A DNA stretch of 32,554 bases from the NCBI RefSeq assembly GCF_000239775.1, contig NZ_CAFI01000338.1:1-32554 (forward strand), in the 5' to 3' direction. A program made the translations under genes and the position numbers. Shown here piece by piece: positions 1-11,293 of this stretch. The notes beneath the pieces are model-generated. The model was not told where the DNA came from. It did not search any database and saw only the letters and a program-made list of their open reading frames with translations. The stretch is from Bradyrhizobium sp. ORS 375. Lineage in GTDB: Bacteria > Pseudomonadota > Alphaproteobacteria > Rhizobiales > Xanthobacteraceae. Position 1 is the first letter of the stretch. Each line of letters starts with the position of its first letter.

Positions 1-40
1 TCCACACGACGAGCTGTGGGTGGGGTACCCCCCTCCCCAA

Positions 41-63
41 CCCTCCCCCACAAGGGGGGAGGG
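41..63. repeat. C/G-rich hairpin, probable intergenic repeat
   Basis: CCCTCCCCC (41-49) pairs with GGGGGAGGG (55-63) around a 5-base loop. Strings of this C-tract/G-tract type are common between genes in alphaproteobacteria. It lies downstream of urtA on the minus strand and could add to termination or RNA stability, but there is no U-run, so a classical intrinsic terminator is not supported. Confidence 0.5.
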
Positions 64-91
64 AGCGCACTTGCTGTGCGGCGGCGGGATC

Positions 92-117
92 GCCTCATCA
101 GCTCATCAAGATGAGGC
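92..117 (-). terminator. Stem-loop just after urtA
   Basis: GCCTCATC (92-99) pairs with GATGAGGC (110-117), and the inner CTCATC/GATGAG can form an alternative tighter hairpin. It begins 12 bases past the urtA stop codon on the minus strand. There is no U-tract. In many ABC operons a 3' stem-loop after the binding-protein gene slows RNA decay or partly terminates transcription, so that the binding protein is made in excess of the membrane subunits. That role is an inference here. Confidence 0.4.
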
Positions 118-129
118 CTCAGAGCGACC

Positions 130-1392
130 TTACTGGTAGCCCTTCGGGAACGGATCGGGCTCGACGAGATCGGCGGTCTCGTAGATCAGCTCGTACTGAC
201 CATCCGCCTTGGCGCGGCCGACGCGGGTCTTGGACCAGAGATGATGGTTCTCGTGGATCCGCACGTATCCTTCCGGCGCGCCCTTGAACTCGATGCCGGG
301 CGAAGCCGCTGCGATCTTGTCGATGTCGAAGCTGCCGGCCTTCTCGACGGTCAGCTTCCAAAGCCACGGGCCGAGATAGGCGGCCTGGGTGACGTCGCCG
401 ATCACGGTCTTCTCGCCCCACATCTTCTTGAACGCGGAGACGAAGGCCTTGTTGTTGGGATTGTCGAGCGACTGGAAGTACTTCATGCAGGCATAGGCGC
501 CTGCGATGTTCTCACCGCCGATGCCGTCGATCTCATCCTCGGTCACGGAGATGGTCAGCAAGGTCTGCTTCGACATGTCGATGCCAGCCGCCTTGAGCTG
601 CTTGTAGAAGGCGACGTTGGAGCCGCCGACGATGATTGCGTAGATCACGTCCGGCTTGGTCAGCTTGATCTTGTTGATGACCGAGTTGAACTGGGTGTGG
701 CCGAGCGGGAAGTACTCCTCGCCGACGACCTTGGCGCCCTGCAGATGGCCCTCGATGTGCTTGCGGGCGATCTTGTTCGAGGTGCGCGGCCAGATGTAGT
801 CGGAGCCGAGCAGGTAGAACGTCTTCGCGCCCTTGGTCTTGTTGACCCAGTCGAGGCCGGCGATGATCTGCTGCGTGGCTTCCTGGCCGGTATAGATGAC
901 GTTCTTGGACTGCTCGAGGCCTTCGTAGAAGGTCGGATAGTACAGCATGCCGTTGTACTGCTCGAACACCGGCAGCACCGCCTTGCGCGAGGCCGAGGTC
1001 CAGCAGCCCATGACGGCTGCGCACTTGTCGTTGACGAGCAGCTTCTTGGCCTTTTCGGCGAAGGTCGGCCAGTCCGAGGCGCCGTCCTCCTGGATGTACT
1101 TGATCTTGCGGCCGAGCACGCCGCCGGCGGCGTTGATCTGCTCGATCGCGAGCTTCTCGGCCTGCACCGAGCCGGTCTCCGAGATCGCCATGGTGCCGGT
1201 GACCGAATGCAGAATGCCGACGGTCACTTCGCTATCGGTGACTGCAAGGCCGGTGGTGTTGACAGCAGAGGTTGCGGGACCGGCGCCGAAGGACGGCCGC
1301 GGCATCATGGCGAGTGCCGGGATTGCGGCCATTCCCATCAGCAATTGGCGCCGAAGTGGCGACTTCAGGCCTTTTTCAGTTTCGTCTGACAT
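130..1392 (-). CDS. urtA: Urea ABC transporter substrate-binding protein UrtA
   Basis: Periplasmic binding protein that delivers urea to the UrtBCDE ABC importer. The protein is 420 residues with a twin-arginine-type leader (LRRQLLMG, R14-R15, hydrophobic stretch to about residue 30, likely cut near SFGA). The mature part opens with VTVGILHSVTGTMAISE and continues with GGVLGRKIKYIQEDG, typical of the branched-chain amino acid/urea type I binding-protein fold; CWTSASRK, YYPTFYEG and GSDYIWPRTSN are characteristic of the UrtA/FmdD branch. The ATG at 1392 is preferred over the in-frame ATG at 1407 because GGGGTG lies just upstream of it. The gene is divergent from a permease-kinase fusion, with about 180 bp between them. 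Formamide or short-chain amide binding proteins are the nearest alternative. urtBCDE would be expected off the left edge. Confidence 0.92.
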   Translation of the reverse strand: MSDETEKGLKSPLRRQLLMGMAAIPALAMMPRPSFGAGPATSAVNTTGLAVTDSEVTVGILHSVTGTMAISETGSVQAEKLAIEQINAAGGVLGRKIKYIQEDGASDWPTFAEKAKKLLVNDKCAAVMGCWTSASRKAVLPVFEQYNGMLYYPTFYEGLEQSKNVIYTGQEATQQIIAGLDWVNKTKGAKTFYLLGSDYIWPRTSNKIARKHIEGHLQGAKVVGEEYFPLGHTQFNSVINKIKLTKPDVIYAIIVGGSNVAFYKQLKAAGIDMSKQTLLTISVTEDEIDGIGGENIAGAYACMKYFQSLDNPNNKAFVSAFKKMWGEKTVIGDVTQAAYLGPWLWKLTVEKAGSFDIDKIAAASPGIEFKGAPEGYVRIHENHHLWSKTRVGRAKADGQYELIYETADLVEPDPFPKGYQ

Positions 1393-1456
1393 GAGCACCC
1401 CATTCATTGGTTCGAGGACACGCTTTGGGTCAGGCGAAGGATGGCGCGCTTTGTGC

Positions 1457-1490
1457 ACTGCACGGATACGCAAGATTGCGTATACTGCAC
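1457..1490. promoter_or_regulatory. 18-bp perfect dyad, candidate operator between urtA and the sensor
   Basis: ATACGCAAGATTGCGTAT at 1466-1483 is a perfect inverted repeat with 8-base arms and a 2-base spacer. It is bracketed by two direct copies of ACTGCAC (1457-1463 and 1484-1490). It lies about 75 bp upstream of the urtA start and about 90 bp upstream of the sensor gene. LuxR/NarL-type response regulators bind short dyads as dimers, and one is encoded two genes away, so it is the obvious candidate binder. This is an inference from position and symmetry. Confidence 0.55.
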
Positions 1491-1574
1491 CGCAAAAGCG
1501 CGACGTAGGCTCTACGCAGATCCTGCGAGGGGCAGGACGGTGCGGGCGGGCGCTTCGCGTGGGGAGTTTTGAGA

Positions 1575-4500
1575 GTGGCAGGGCGGCAGCGGATCGACCG
1601 CGTCAGGCGCCAATACAACCAGTGGGTCGCCAACCAGACGTTGGAGGACTACGCACTCCGTTTCACCGCCAAGAGCGCCCGGCGCTGGTCCGCCGCCCGG
1701 GTCGCCAATACCGCGCTCGGCGCGATCTCGTTCCTGGCGTTGGAGGCAATCGGCGGCACCATCACATTGAACTACGGCGTGACCAACGCCACCGCCGCGA
1801 TCCTGGTCGCCAGCATCATCATCTTCTGCTGCGGATTGCCGATCGCCTATTACGCGGCCAAATGCGGCATCGACATCGACCTGCTGACGCGCGGCGCCGG
1901 CTTCGGCTACATCGGCTCCACGGTCACGTCGCTGATCTATGCGTCGTTCACCTTCATCTTCTTTGCCATCGAGGCGGTCATCCTGGCCTCCGCGCTGGAG
2001 ATGTGCTTCGGGATCCCGCGCCCGATCGGCTATTTGATCAGCGCCGTCGTGATCATTCCGCTGGTCACCTACGGCATCACGCTGATCAGCCGCTTTCAGT
2101 TGTGGACACAGCCGCTCTGGGTCGTGCTGCACATCATGCCCTTCGCTGCGATCGCCTATGCGAGCCCGCACTCCTTCGCCGAGTGGCAACAGTTTCCTGG
2201 CGAGCATGGCGACCCGATGGGTCACCTCGATCTCGCGCTGTTCGGCACCGCTGCGGCCGTCGTATTCTCGCTGGTTGCCCAGATCGGCGAGCAGGTCGAC
2301 TTCCTGCGCTTCCTGCCGCGCGACCGCCGCACGTCGAAGCTCTCCTGGTGGATCGCGCTGTTGTCCGCGGGTCCGGGCTGGATCGTACTTGGCGCGCTCA
2401 AGCTGCTGGCGGGATCATTCCTCGCATTCTTCGCCCTGAGCCACGGCGTCTCGGCCGACCACGCGGCGGAGCCGGCGCACATGTATCTGGAGGCGTTCCG
2501 CTACGTGCTGGCGCGGCCCGACCTGGCGCTGGCCTTGACCGGCACCTTCGTGATCCTGTCGCAGATCAAGATCAACGTCACCAATGCCTATGCCGGCTCG
2601 ATCGCCTGGTCGAATTTCTTCTCCCGGCTGACACACAGCCATCCCGGCCGCGTCGTCTGGCTGGTGTTTAACGTCGTGGTCGCGCTGCTGTTGATGGAGA
2701 TCGGCGTCTACAAGGCGTTGGAGCAGACGCTGGCGCTGTATTCCAACATCGCGATCTCCTGGGTCGGCGCGCTGGTCGCGGACCTCGTGATCAACAAGCC
2801 GCTCGGCCTGCGCCCGCCGCAGATGGAGTTCAAGCGCGCCCATCTCTACGACATCAACCCGGTCGGCGTCGGCGCGATGACGATCGCCACCATCGTCTCG
2901 ATCAGCGCGTTCTATGGGCTGTTCGGACCGACCGGCAAGGCGCTTTCGACCTTCGTCGCGCTCGGCGTGGCGCTGGTCACCGCGCCGGCGATCGCTTATC
3001 TCACCGACGGCAAATACTATCTGGCGCGCAAGCCGAAACGCAGCTGGCAGAACATCGAGCAGATCCAATGCTGCATCTGTGAGCATCATTTCGAGCCGGA
3101 GGATACCGCCTCCTGCCCTGCTTATGCCGGTCCGATCTGCTCGCTGTGCTGCTCGCTCGATGCGCGGTGTCATGATCTCTGCAAGCCGCATGCGCGGGCG
3201 CAGGCCCAGGTGTCTGCCGCACTCAGCGGCATGTTGCCCGAAGCCGTGCTGGCCAAGATCAACTCGCAGCTCGGGCACTATGTCGGCGTGTTTCTCACTT
3301 CCGCAGGGCTCGTCGCGCTGACGCTCGGCATGATCTATCTCGAAACATCCGCAGCACTGCCGGGCTACAGAGGCATCATCTCCGATGTGCTGTGGAAGGT
3401 GTTCTTCGCCCTCTCGATCATCATCGGCGTGGTCACCTGGCTGTTCGTTCTGGCCCAGCAGAGCCGTCGGGCCGCGGAGGCCGAGACACGCCGACAGACT
3501 CACCTGCTCATCCAGGAGATCGAGGCGCACAAGCGTACCGATGCCGAGCTGCAGCGCGCCAAGGAGGTCGCGGAGTCCGCCAACCTCGCCAAGAGCCGGT
3601 ATGTCGTCGGCCTCAGCCACGAGCTGCGGTCCCCGCTCAACGCGATCTCCGGCTATGCGCAGCTGCTCGAGCAGGATACGAGTCTCGCGCCGAAGCCAAA
3701 GGATCAGGTGCGGGTCGTTCGCCGCAGCGCCGACCATCTGTCCGGTCTCATCGACGGCATTCTCGACATCTCCAAGATCGAGGCCGGGCGGCTGTATCTG
3801 TCGCGCGACGAGGTTCGCCTGAGCGAATTCCTCGACCAGCTCGTCGGAATGTTCCGGCTGCAGGCTGCGGCAAAGGGCGTCGACTTCGTATTCAAGCGGC
3901 CGGCCGTGCTGCCGCTGGTGGTCTATGCCGACGAGAAGCGGTTGCGGCAGATCCTGATCAACCTGCTCTCGAATGCGATCAAGTTCACCCAGGAGGGCAG
4001 CGTCCAGTTCGTCGTGCATTATCGCAGCCCTGTCGCCGAGTTCGAGGTGATCGATACCGGCCCTGGCATCCAGCCCGATGACCTCGAGCGCATCTTCGCT
4101 CCGTTCGAGCGCGGGGCGCTGGGCGCCGCGCAGCCGCAGACCGGCACCGGACTGGGCCTGACGATCAGCCGGCTGCTTGCGGGCGTGATGGGCGGCGACA
4201 TCAAGGTCGAGAGCAAGGTCGGGACCGGCAGCACGTTCAAGGTGAAGATCCTGCTCTCCGAAGTCACCAACCCGACGCGACACCCGCCGGTCAAGGCGCC
4301 GGTCGCAGGCTATCTCGGGCCGCGCAAGACCATCCTTGTCACCGACGATGATCCGGTGCATCGCGACCTTCTGCGTGAGGTGCTGACGCCGCTGGGCTTC
4401 ATTCTGCTCAGCGCGCCGGATGGCCCGGCGTGCCTGGCGCTGGCACAGCACTGTCAGCCGGACCTGTTCATCCTGGACATCTCGATGCCGGGGATGGACG

Positions 4501-4938
4501 GCTGGACGGTGGCCGAGACCTTGCGCAGCAGCGGCCACCATCAAGCCCGCATTTTGATGACCTCGGCGAGTGCGCTCGAGGCGCATGGCCGACCATTGGC
4601 CCAGCCGTTCCACGACAGCTATCTGATGAAGCCGATCGACATTCCCCGGCTGCTCGAAGCGATCCGTCAATTGCTCAAGCTCGAATGGAGCTATCAGACC
4701 GAGCATGCCGTCGTCCAGCCGCGCTGGCGCCCGGACAGCGGCTCGCGGCCGCCGCTGAAATTCATCGAGGAGCTGATGGCGCTCGGCCAGATCGGCTATA
4801 TCCGGGCCATTCAGCTCAAGCTCGACGAGATCGGCGGTGCGCACCCAGAGCACGCCGCATTCGTAGCCCAGATGCGCATGTTGATCGATCGCTTCGATCT
4901 CGATCAGTACATGGCCACTCTGAAGACCCTGCACGCCT

Positions 4939-4949
<11 letters not shown>
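1575..4949 (+). CDS. NCS1-type permease fused to hybrid histidine kinase
   Basis: Transporter-like sensor kinase of about 1124 residues. Residues 1 to about 480 are a multi-spanning NCS1 (cytosine/purine/hydantoin) permease, starting with QTLEDYALRF and an LEAIGGTITLNYG segment and ending YLTDGKYYLAR. Residues 499-539 hold nine Cys and four His. Two more membrane helices follow (about 565-635), then a coiled coil and a HisKA box with H682 in LSHELRSPLN. The HATPase has an N box (LINLLSNAIKFT), DTGPGI and GTGLGL. A receiver domain follows with DDD and phosphoacceptor D968 in LDISMPGMDG, then an 80-residue helical tail. I prefer the GTG at 1575, because GGGGAG lies 8 bases upstream; a TTG at 1569 is too close to it. 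The fusion resembles the CbrA idea (SLC5 permease plus kinase) but with a different transporter family. Its ligand is unknown; purine, allantoin, hydantoin or urea-related compounds are plausible. Confidence 0.9.
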
Positions 4950-5856
<907 letters not shown>

Positions 5857-5898
5857 GGCGAGCGGCGCACTCGGCAGTGCGGAGTGAAACTCGCTGTC

Positions 5899-6042
5899 GT
5901 CCCGGGCAAGCCCGTCGACGCGCAGCGTTGGCGGGCGCCGACCCGGGACCCATACCGCGTGATCTGTCTTGTGGCAGGATGTTAGCTGGCGTCGTGCCCA
6001 ACACACCCGCCTGTGGCTATGGATCCCCGCTTTCGCGGGGAT
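5899..6042. repeat. REP-like palindromic intergenic elements
   Basis: Two inverted repeats occupy the gap between convergent genes. GTCCCGGG (5899-5906) and CCCGGGAC (5942-5949) flank about 35 bases. ATCCCCGC (6023-6030) and GCGGGGAT (6035-6042) form a tight hairpin with a TTTC loop. The second, set in a TGGATCCCCGC...GCGGGGATGAC context, is of a kind I recognise as a widely dispersed palindrome in Bradyrhizobium and other proteobacteria. It may act as a bidirectional transcript end between the response regulator and the monooxygenase. Confidence 0.65.
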
Positions 6043-6086
6043 GACACCGTCAGTGGAGCAGCAGCGCCGCTTCCAAACGTCAGTAC

Positions 6087-7589
6087 TCACCCATAAACGA
6101 ACGCCGGATCGTCCAGGTCGATCGCGGGGATCTGGTCCTTCTCGCTCCAGTAATCCTGGCTGTGCTGCCATTCCGGCTTGTCGCCGCGCTTGGGCAGGAG
6201 ATGCATGTTGCGCATCATGTAGCCGGGGTTGAAGTTCTCTGGATCGATCCAAGGCAGCAGTGGCATATTGTGATCTTCGGGGCGCAGCTGGGGCGTGACC
6301 TTCTCGACGCCCTTCACCTTCATATGCGCGAGCAGCCGGCAGACGAAGTCCGCGACCAGGTCCGTCCGCAAGGTCCAGCTGGCGCGGAAATAGCCGAACA
6401 CCCACGCGAGGTTTGGCACGCCGGTGAACATCATGCCGCGATAGGTGACGGTGTCGGCGAAATCGAGCGGCTTGCCGTCGATCGTGAACGCGATGTCGCC
6501 GAGCACGCAGAGATCGAATCCGGTCGCGGTGACGATGATATCGGCCTTCAATTCATCGCCGGACTTGAGCTTGATGCCATTCTCTGTAAAGCGCTCGATC
6601 TCATCAGTGACAACCGACGCCTTGCCGCTCTTGATGCCCTCGAACAGGTCGGCATCCGGCACGAAGGCGATGCGCTGCCGCCACGGCCGATAGCTCGGCG
6701 TGAAGTGCTTGGCTGCGTAGTCGGGACCGATAATGGCGCTGATCTGGCCGATCAGCTCCTTCTTCACCTGCTCGGGCTCGGTCAGGCAGCGCTTGGTGAA
6801 CCAGTCCTGCTCGAACAGGATCTTGCGCCGGACGATCTCGTGAATCCATTCCTCCTTGATCTGCAGACGGCGCAGCTCCTCGGCGATCTCGATGGCGTTG
6901 CGGCCGATGCGGAAATAGGTCGGCGAGCGCTGCAGCATGGTGACATGGGCGCATTTGCCGGCAATCGACGGCAGGATCGTCGCCGCCGTGGCCCCGGAGC
7001 CGATGACCACCACCTGCTTGTCGGTGAGATCAAGATCCTCGGGCCACAGCTGCGGATGCACGATGCGCCCCTTGAACTTGGCCATGTCAGGCCACTCCGG
7101 CGTGTAGCCTTTGGAATGGCGATAGTAGCCCTGGCACATCCAGAGGAAGTTCGCCGTGATTGTGACGGGCTCTTCGCCCGGGCCCTTCACCGCGTGGACG
7201 GTCCAGAGATTAGTTGCGCTCGACCAGCTCGCCGAGAGAATGCGATGGCCATAGCGGATGTGACGACCGAGATCGTTCTCCTCGATCACGTCGCCCATGT
7301 ATTTGAGGATTTCGTCCGCGGTCGCGATCGGCGGCCCGACCCATGGCTTGAAGCTGTAGCCGAAGGTGTGCAGATCGCTGTCGGAGCGGATGCCGGGATA
7401 GCGATGCGTCCGCCAGGTGCCGCCGAAGCTGTCCTGGCTCTCCAGGATCACGAAGCGCGTGTCGGGCATCTGCTTGGTGAGCTGATAGGCGCTGCCGATG
7501 CCGGAGATGCCGGCGCCGACGATCAGCACGTCGACATGTTCGGTCGCCTGAGAGGACGCAGCCTCCCGGATGGGCGCAATGACGTTCAT
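6087..7589 (-). CDS. Baeyer-Villiger-type flavin-containing monooxygenase
   Basis: 500-residue FAD- and NADPH-dependent monooxygenase that would insert one oxygen atom from O2 into a ketone or oxidise a heteroatom. The FAD-binding Rossmann motif is VLIVGAGISGIGSAYQ (about 20-35), followed by FGGTWRTHRYPGIRSDSD. The Baeyer-Villiger fingerprint FxGxxxHxxxW is present as FKGRIVHPQLWP (about 172-183). The second dinucleotide motif is VVVIGSGATAATI (about 190-202), and TATGFD closes the core. The substrate cannot be told. It stands alone on the minus strand, with the protease gene starting further upstream. Close relatives are annotated as cyclohexanone or 4-hydroxyacetophenone monooxygenases, but such names would be guesses here. 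Confidence 0.88.
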   Translation of the reverse strand: MNVIAPIREAASSQATEHVDVLIVGAGISGIGSAYQLTKQMPDTRFVILESQDSFGGTWRTHRYPGIRSDSDLHTFGYSFKPWVGPPIATADEILKYMGDVIEENDLGRHIRYGHRILSASWSSATNLWTVHAVKGPGEEPVTITANFLWMCQGYYRHSKGYTPEWPDMAKFKGRIVHPQLWPEDLDLTDKQVVVIGSGATAATILPSIAGKCAHVTMLQRSPTYFRIGRNAIEIAEELRRLQIKEEWIHEIVRRKILFEQDWFTKRCLTEPEQVKKELIGQISAIIGPDYAAKHFTPSYRPWRQRIAFVPDADLFEGIKSGKASVVTDEIERFTENGIKLKSGDELKADIIVTATGFDLCVLGDIAFTIDGKPLDFADTVTYRGMMFTGVPNLAWVFGYFRASWTLRTDLVADFVCRLLAHMKVKGVEKVTPQLRPEDHNMPLLPWIDPENFNPGYMMRNMHLLPKRGDKPEWQHSQDYWSEKDQIPAIDLDDPAFVYG

Positions 7590-7696
7590 GGGTCCCTGGG
7601 CTCTTGCTTGATGTTGTTTCCTCGCGCGACAGGCTGAACCTGATCACGACGACGGTCAACCCGCGACAGCGAGCCACAATGCAGCCCTGAACGATC

Positions 7697-8464
7697 TCAA
7701 TTTCCGCCGAGCGGCATGCCCCATTGCCGCGCGGTTTGCACGACCCAGTCGCGATAGAGCGTCAGCGGCGTCACGCCGGTCATGCCGCCGCAGCCGTCAC
7801 CGAGATTGGGCCCCGTCGACCACGAGATGACGCCGATCAGCACCTCGCCTTGCGCCTGCGTCTCGAACGCAGGTCCGCCGGAATCGCCGGTGCAGCCGCC
7901 GAGGCCGGGCTTCGCTCCCTGCGTCGCGGGATCGACGAGCCGGATCTGCAATGTCCCCGGCTTGCCGGTCGCAACCAGCGAAGCTGCGCGCACGACACCG
8001 CCGCTCTTGCCATCACCCGGGAGCGCGACACCGATCCCGGCGATGGTAAAGGCGTTGCCGGCCGCGAGCGGCGGCTGCGGCACACCGAGCGCGGCCGGTG
8101 CGCGCTCCTTCGCTGGCGCTTCCAATTCCAGCAGCGCAACATCGGCGGTGGCGCGATGGATCAGGATGGATTGCATGCTGAAGCTCGGATGGACCGCCAC
8201 CCGCCGGACCGTCTTCAACACCGGCTTGCGGTCGCGATCGTATTCCACGATACGGTAATCGAGCCCCGGCTGCACGCAATGACCCGCCGTCAGCACCAGC
8301 TTCGGAGCGATCAAGGCGCCGCTGCAGAAATTGCCGCGCGAGCCGACGATCGTCACCACGGAGCGTCCGATACCGTCGGTCACCCCCGGCGCGTTGCCGA
8401 CGATCGCAACAGCCGGCGAAGCGGCGAGCAGCGCGGCGACGGAGATCGGGAGGAGCAGCTTCAT
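7697..8464 (-). CDS. Secreted trypsin-like (S1) serine protease
   Basis: 255-residue exported serine endopeptidase. The signal peptide is residues 1 to about 20 (MKLLLPISVAALLAASPAVA). The complete triad is visible: H62 in LTAGHC, D108 in TADVALLEL, and S195 in GCTGDSGGP. Paired cysteines (FCSG with GHC; GCTGD with DGCGG) suggest two disulfides, so it should act in the periplasm or outside the cell. The ATG at 8464 is chosen over one 20 codons upstream because it places the signal peptide at the N-terminus. No propeptide longer than a few residues is evident. The gene is divergent from the HAD gene. The substrate is unknown. Confidence 0.9.
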   Translation of the reverse strand: MKLLLPISVAALLAASPAVAIVGNAPGVTDGIGRSVVTIVGSRGNFCSGALIAPKLVLTAGHCVQPGLDYRIVEYDRDRKPVLKTVRRVAVHPSFSMQSILIHRATADVALLELEAPAKERAPAALGVPQPPLAAGNAFTIAGIGVALPGDGKSGGVVRAASLVATGKPGTLQIRLVDPATQGAKPGLGGCTGDSGGPAFETQAQGEVLIGVISWSTGPNLGDGCGGMTGVTPLTLYRDWVVQTARQWGMPLGGN

Positions 8465-8579
8465 GACGGCAGCAATAGCCGCAGAAACTGATATCGCCAA
8501 GTGATCTGCCGTGTGGGTCGCCAACTGTGGCGTCCCGTGTTAGCGATGGTCATCGGATCGGACGAGGAACAAGACGGTC

Positions 8580-9215
8580 ATGGTCGAGGCGGTGATCTTT
8601 GATTTCGGTGGCGTGATGACGACCTCGCCGTTCGAGGCTTTCGCGCGCTTCGAGAAGGAGCGCGGCTATCCCGTCGACATCATCCGCAACACCAACGCCT
8701 CCAATCATCTCGAGAACGCCTGGGCCAAGTTCGAACGCGCCGAGATCGACCTCGACACGTTCGACCGGCTGTTCGCGGAGGAGTCCCTGGCGCTCGGCCG
8801 CGCTGCCGTCAGCGGTCGCGAGGTGCTACCGCTGCTCGCAGGCGACCTTCGCCCTGACATGGTCGAGGCTCTGCGCCGCATCAAGTCTGAATGCAAGACG
8901 GGCTGCATCACCAACAATCTGCCGGCCAATGCGATCGGCAGCCAGGGCGGCCGCTCGTTCTACGTCGCCGAGGTGATGGCACTGTTCGATCACGTGATCG
9001 AATCGGCCAAGATCGGCCTGCGCAAGCCGGACCCGCGGATCTACCAGATGATGACCGAGGCGCTCGGCGTCAGCCCGGCGGACTGCGTCTATCTCGACGA
9101 TCTCGGCGTCAACCTGAAGCCGGCGCGCGAAATGGGCATGACCACGATCAAGGTCGTCAGCGCCTCGCAGGCGATCACCGAGTTGGAGGCCGCGACGGGG
9201 CTGAAGCTCACCTAA
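8580..9215 (+). CDS. HAD-like hydrolase (HAD-IA, epoxide-hydrolase N-domain type)
   Basis: 211-residue cytoplasmic haloacid-dehalogenase-fold protein. Motif I is VIFDFGGVMT with nucleophile D8. The usual second Asp two residues later, the general acid/base of phosphatases, is Gly10. Motif II is CITNN, motif III the Lys in GLRKPDP, and motif IV VYLDDLGVN. The helical cap lies at about 15-90. The DFGG form is common in the subgroup related to the N-terminal domain of soluble epoxide hydrolase and ACAD10, where activity is poorly defined. It is divergent from the protease and shares no obvious pathway with its neighbours. Confidence 0.85.
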   Translation: MVEAVIFDFGGVMTTSPFEAFARFEKERGYPVDIIRNTNASNHLENAWAKFERAEIDLDTFDRLFAEESLALGRAAVSGREVLPLLAGDLRPDMVEALRRIKSECKTGCITNNLPANAIGSQGGRSFYVAEVMALFDHVIESAKIGLRKPDPRIYQMMTEALGVSPADCVYLDDLGVNLKPAREMGMTTIKVVSASQAITELEAATGLKLT

Positions 9216-9297
9216 TTGTCAGCGCGAGCGGAGCGACTTGCTTAGAAACCTGTCGCGGCTCTGGATTGCTCGATCTGCTCGCAATGGCGCCGATGTG

Positions 9298-10404
9298 CTA
9301 GTCGTTCGTCTGCTTCGCCCGCTCTGGAAACGCTGCCGCCAGCGCTGGCCCATCAGCCTGCAGCACGCCGCGCTCGGTGATCAGCCCCGTCACCAGCCGC
9401 GCCGGCGTGACATCGAAGCCGTAGTTCGCCACTCGCGATCCCGGCGGCACGATGCGTACAGTTTCGATGCGGCCGTCGGCGGTGCGGCCGGTCATCTCGG
9501 TGACCTCCTGCGCGCTGCGCTGCTCGATCGGGATCTGCCGTCCCTCGGCGACGGCGAAGTCGATCGTCGGCGACGGCAACGCCACGTAGAACGGCACGCC
9601 ATTGTCGTGCGCCGCCAGCGCCTTGAGATAGGTGCCGATCTTGTTGCAGACGTCGCCATTGGCGGCGACGCGGTCGGTGCCGACGATGGCGAGATCGACC
9701 ATCCCATGCTGCATCAGATGGCCGCCGGTATTGTCCGGGATCACCGTATGAGCGACGCCATGGTGGCCGAGCTCCCAGGCGGTGAGCGAGGCGCCCTGGT
9801 TGCGCGGCCGCGTCTCGTCGACCCAGACATGGACCGGAATGCCGCGATCATGCGCGAGGTAGATCGGCGCGGTCGCCGTGCCCCAATCCACCGTCGCGAG
9901 CCAGCCGGCGTTGCAATGGGTCAGCACGTTCACCGACTCACCGGGCTTCTTGCGCGCGGCCGCAGCCTCGATCAGAGCGAGGCCATGGCTCGCGATGCCC
10001 TGATTGATCGTGACGTCCTCGCCGGCAATGTCGACCGCGCGCGCATAGGCCGCATCACGCCGCTCCGACGGGGCAAGCCGGCGGAGCATCGCGCTCATCG
10101 TATCGAGCGCCCATTTCAGGTTGATCGCGGTCGGCCGCGTTGCGATCAGCATCTCATAGGCGCGATCGATGCCAGGATCTGAGCGGTCGTCCCGCATGGC
10201 CAATGCCATGCCGAACGCGGCGGTGGCGCCGATCAGCGGCGCGCCGCGCACCAGCATGTGACGGATCGCGTCCGCCGCCTCCTCGCAGGTGGTGATCTTC
10301 GTCGCCACGAACTCATGCGGCAGCCGCCGCTGATCGATGGCACAGACCGTCCAGCCGTCGGCATCGAGCCAGATGCTGCGATAATGCTTTCCGTCCACCT
10401 TCAT
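9298..10404 (-). CDS. mtnA: Methylthioribose-1-phosphate isomerase
   Basis: Converts 5-methylthioribose-1-phosphate to 5-methylthioribulose-1-phosphate in methylthioadenosine salvage. 368 residues, usual for the eIF2B-like MtnA family. Catalytic Cys164 is in [11 protein letters not shown] and catalytic Asp244 in [31 protein letters not shown] near the N-terminus and [11 protein letters not shown] are also family-specific. The ATG at 10404 follows AGGAGA in the minus-strand leader and lies 13 bases after the mtnP stop, so mtnP and mtnA form an operon. An ATG 15 codons upstream would overlap mtnP and lacks homology. No mtnBCD or mtnK lies nearby. Confidence 0.95.
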   Translation of the reverse strand: MKVDGKHYRSIWLDADGWTVCAIDQRRLPHEFVATKITTCEEAADAIRHMLVRGAPLIGATAAFGMALAMRDDRSDPGIDRAYEMLIATRPTAINLKWALDTMSAMLRRLAPSERRDAAYARAVDIAGEDVTINQGIASHGLALIEAAAARKKPGESVNVLTHCNAGWLATVDWGTATAPIYLAHDRGIPVHVWVDETRPRNQGASLTAWELGHHGVAHTVIPDNTGGHLMQHGMVDLAIVGTDRVAANGDVCNKIGTYLKALAAHDNGVPFYVALPSPTIDFAVAEGRQIPIEQRSAQEVTEMTGRTADGRIETVRIVPPGSRVANYGFDVTPARLVTGLITERGVLQADGPALAAAFPERAKQTND

Positions 10405-10417
10405 GGTCGATCTCCTG

Positions 10418-11293
<876 letters not shown>

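Noticed and set aside
241-1389. Long plus-strand frame of 382 codons opposite urtA
   Set aside because: It is the antisense shadow of urtA; the translation is rich in Asp/Leu/Gly/Val with no domain, as expected for complementary frames in GC-rich DNA.
1471-1495. Possible sigma-54 promoter (GG-N10-GC) for urtA on the minus strand
   Set aside because: GG and GC dinucleotides with the right spacing exist, but the surrounding bases do not match TGGCAC-N5-TTGC well and they overlap the dyad; too weak to call.
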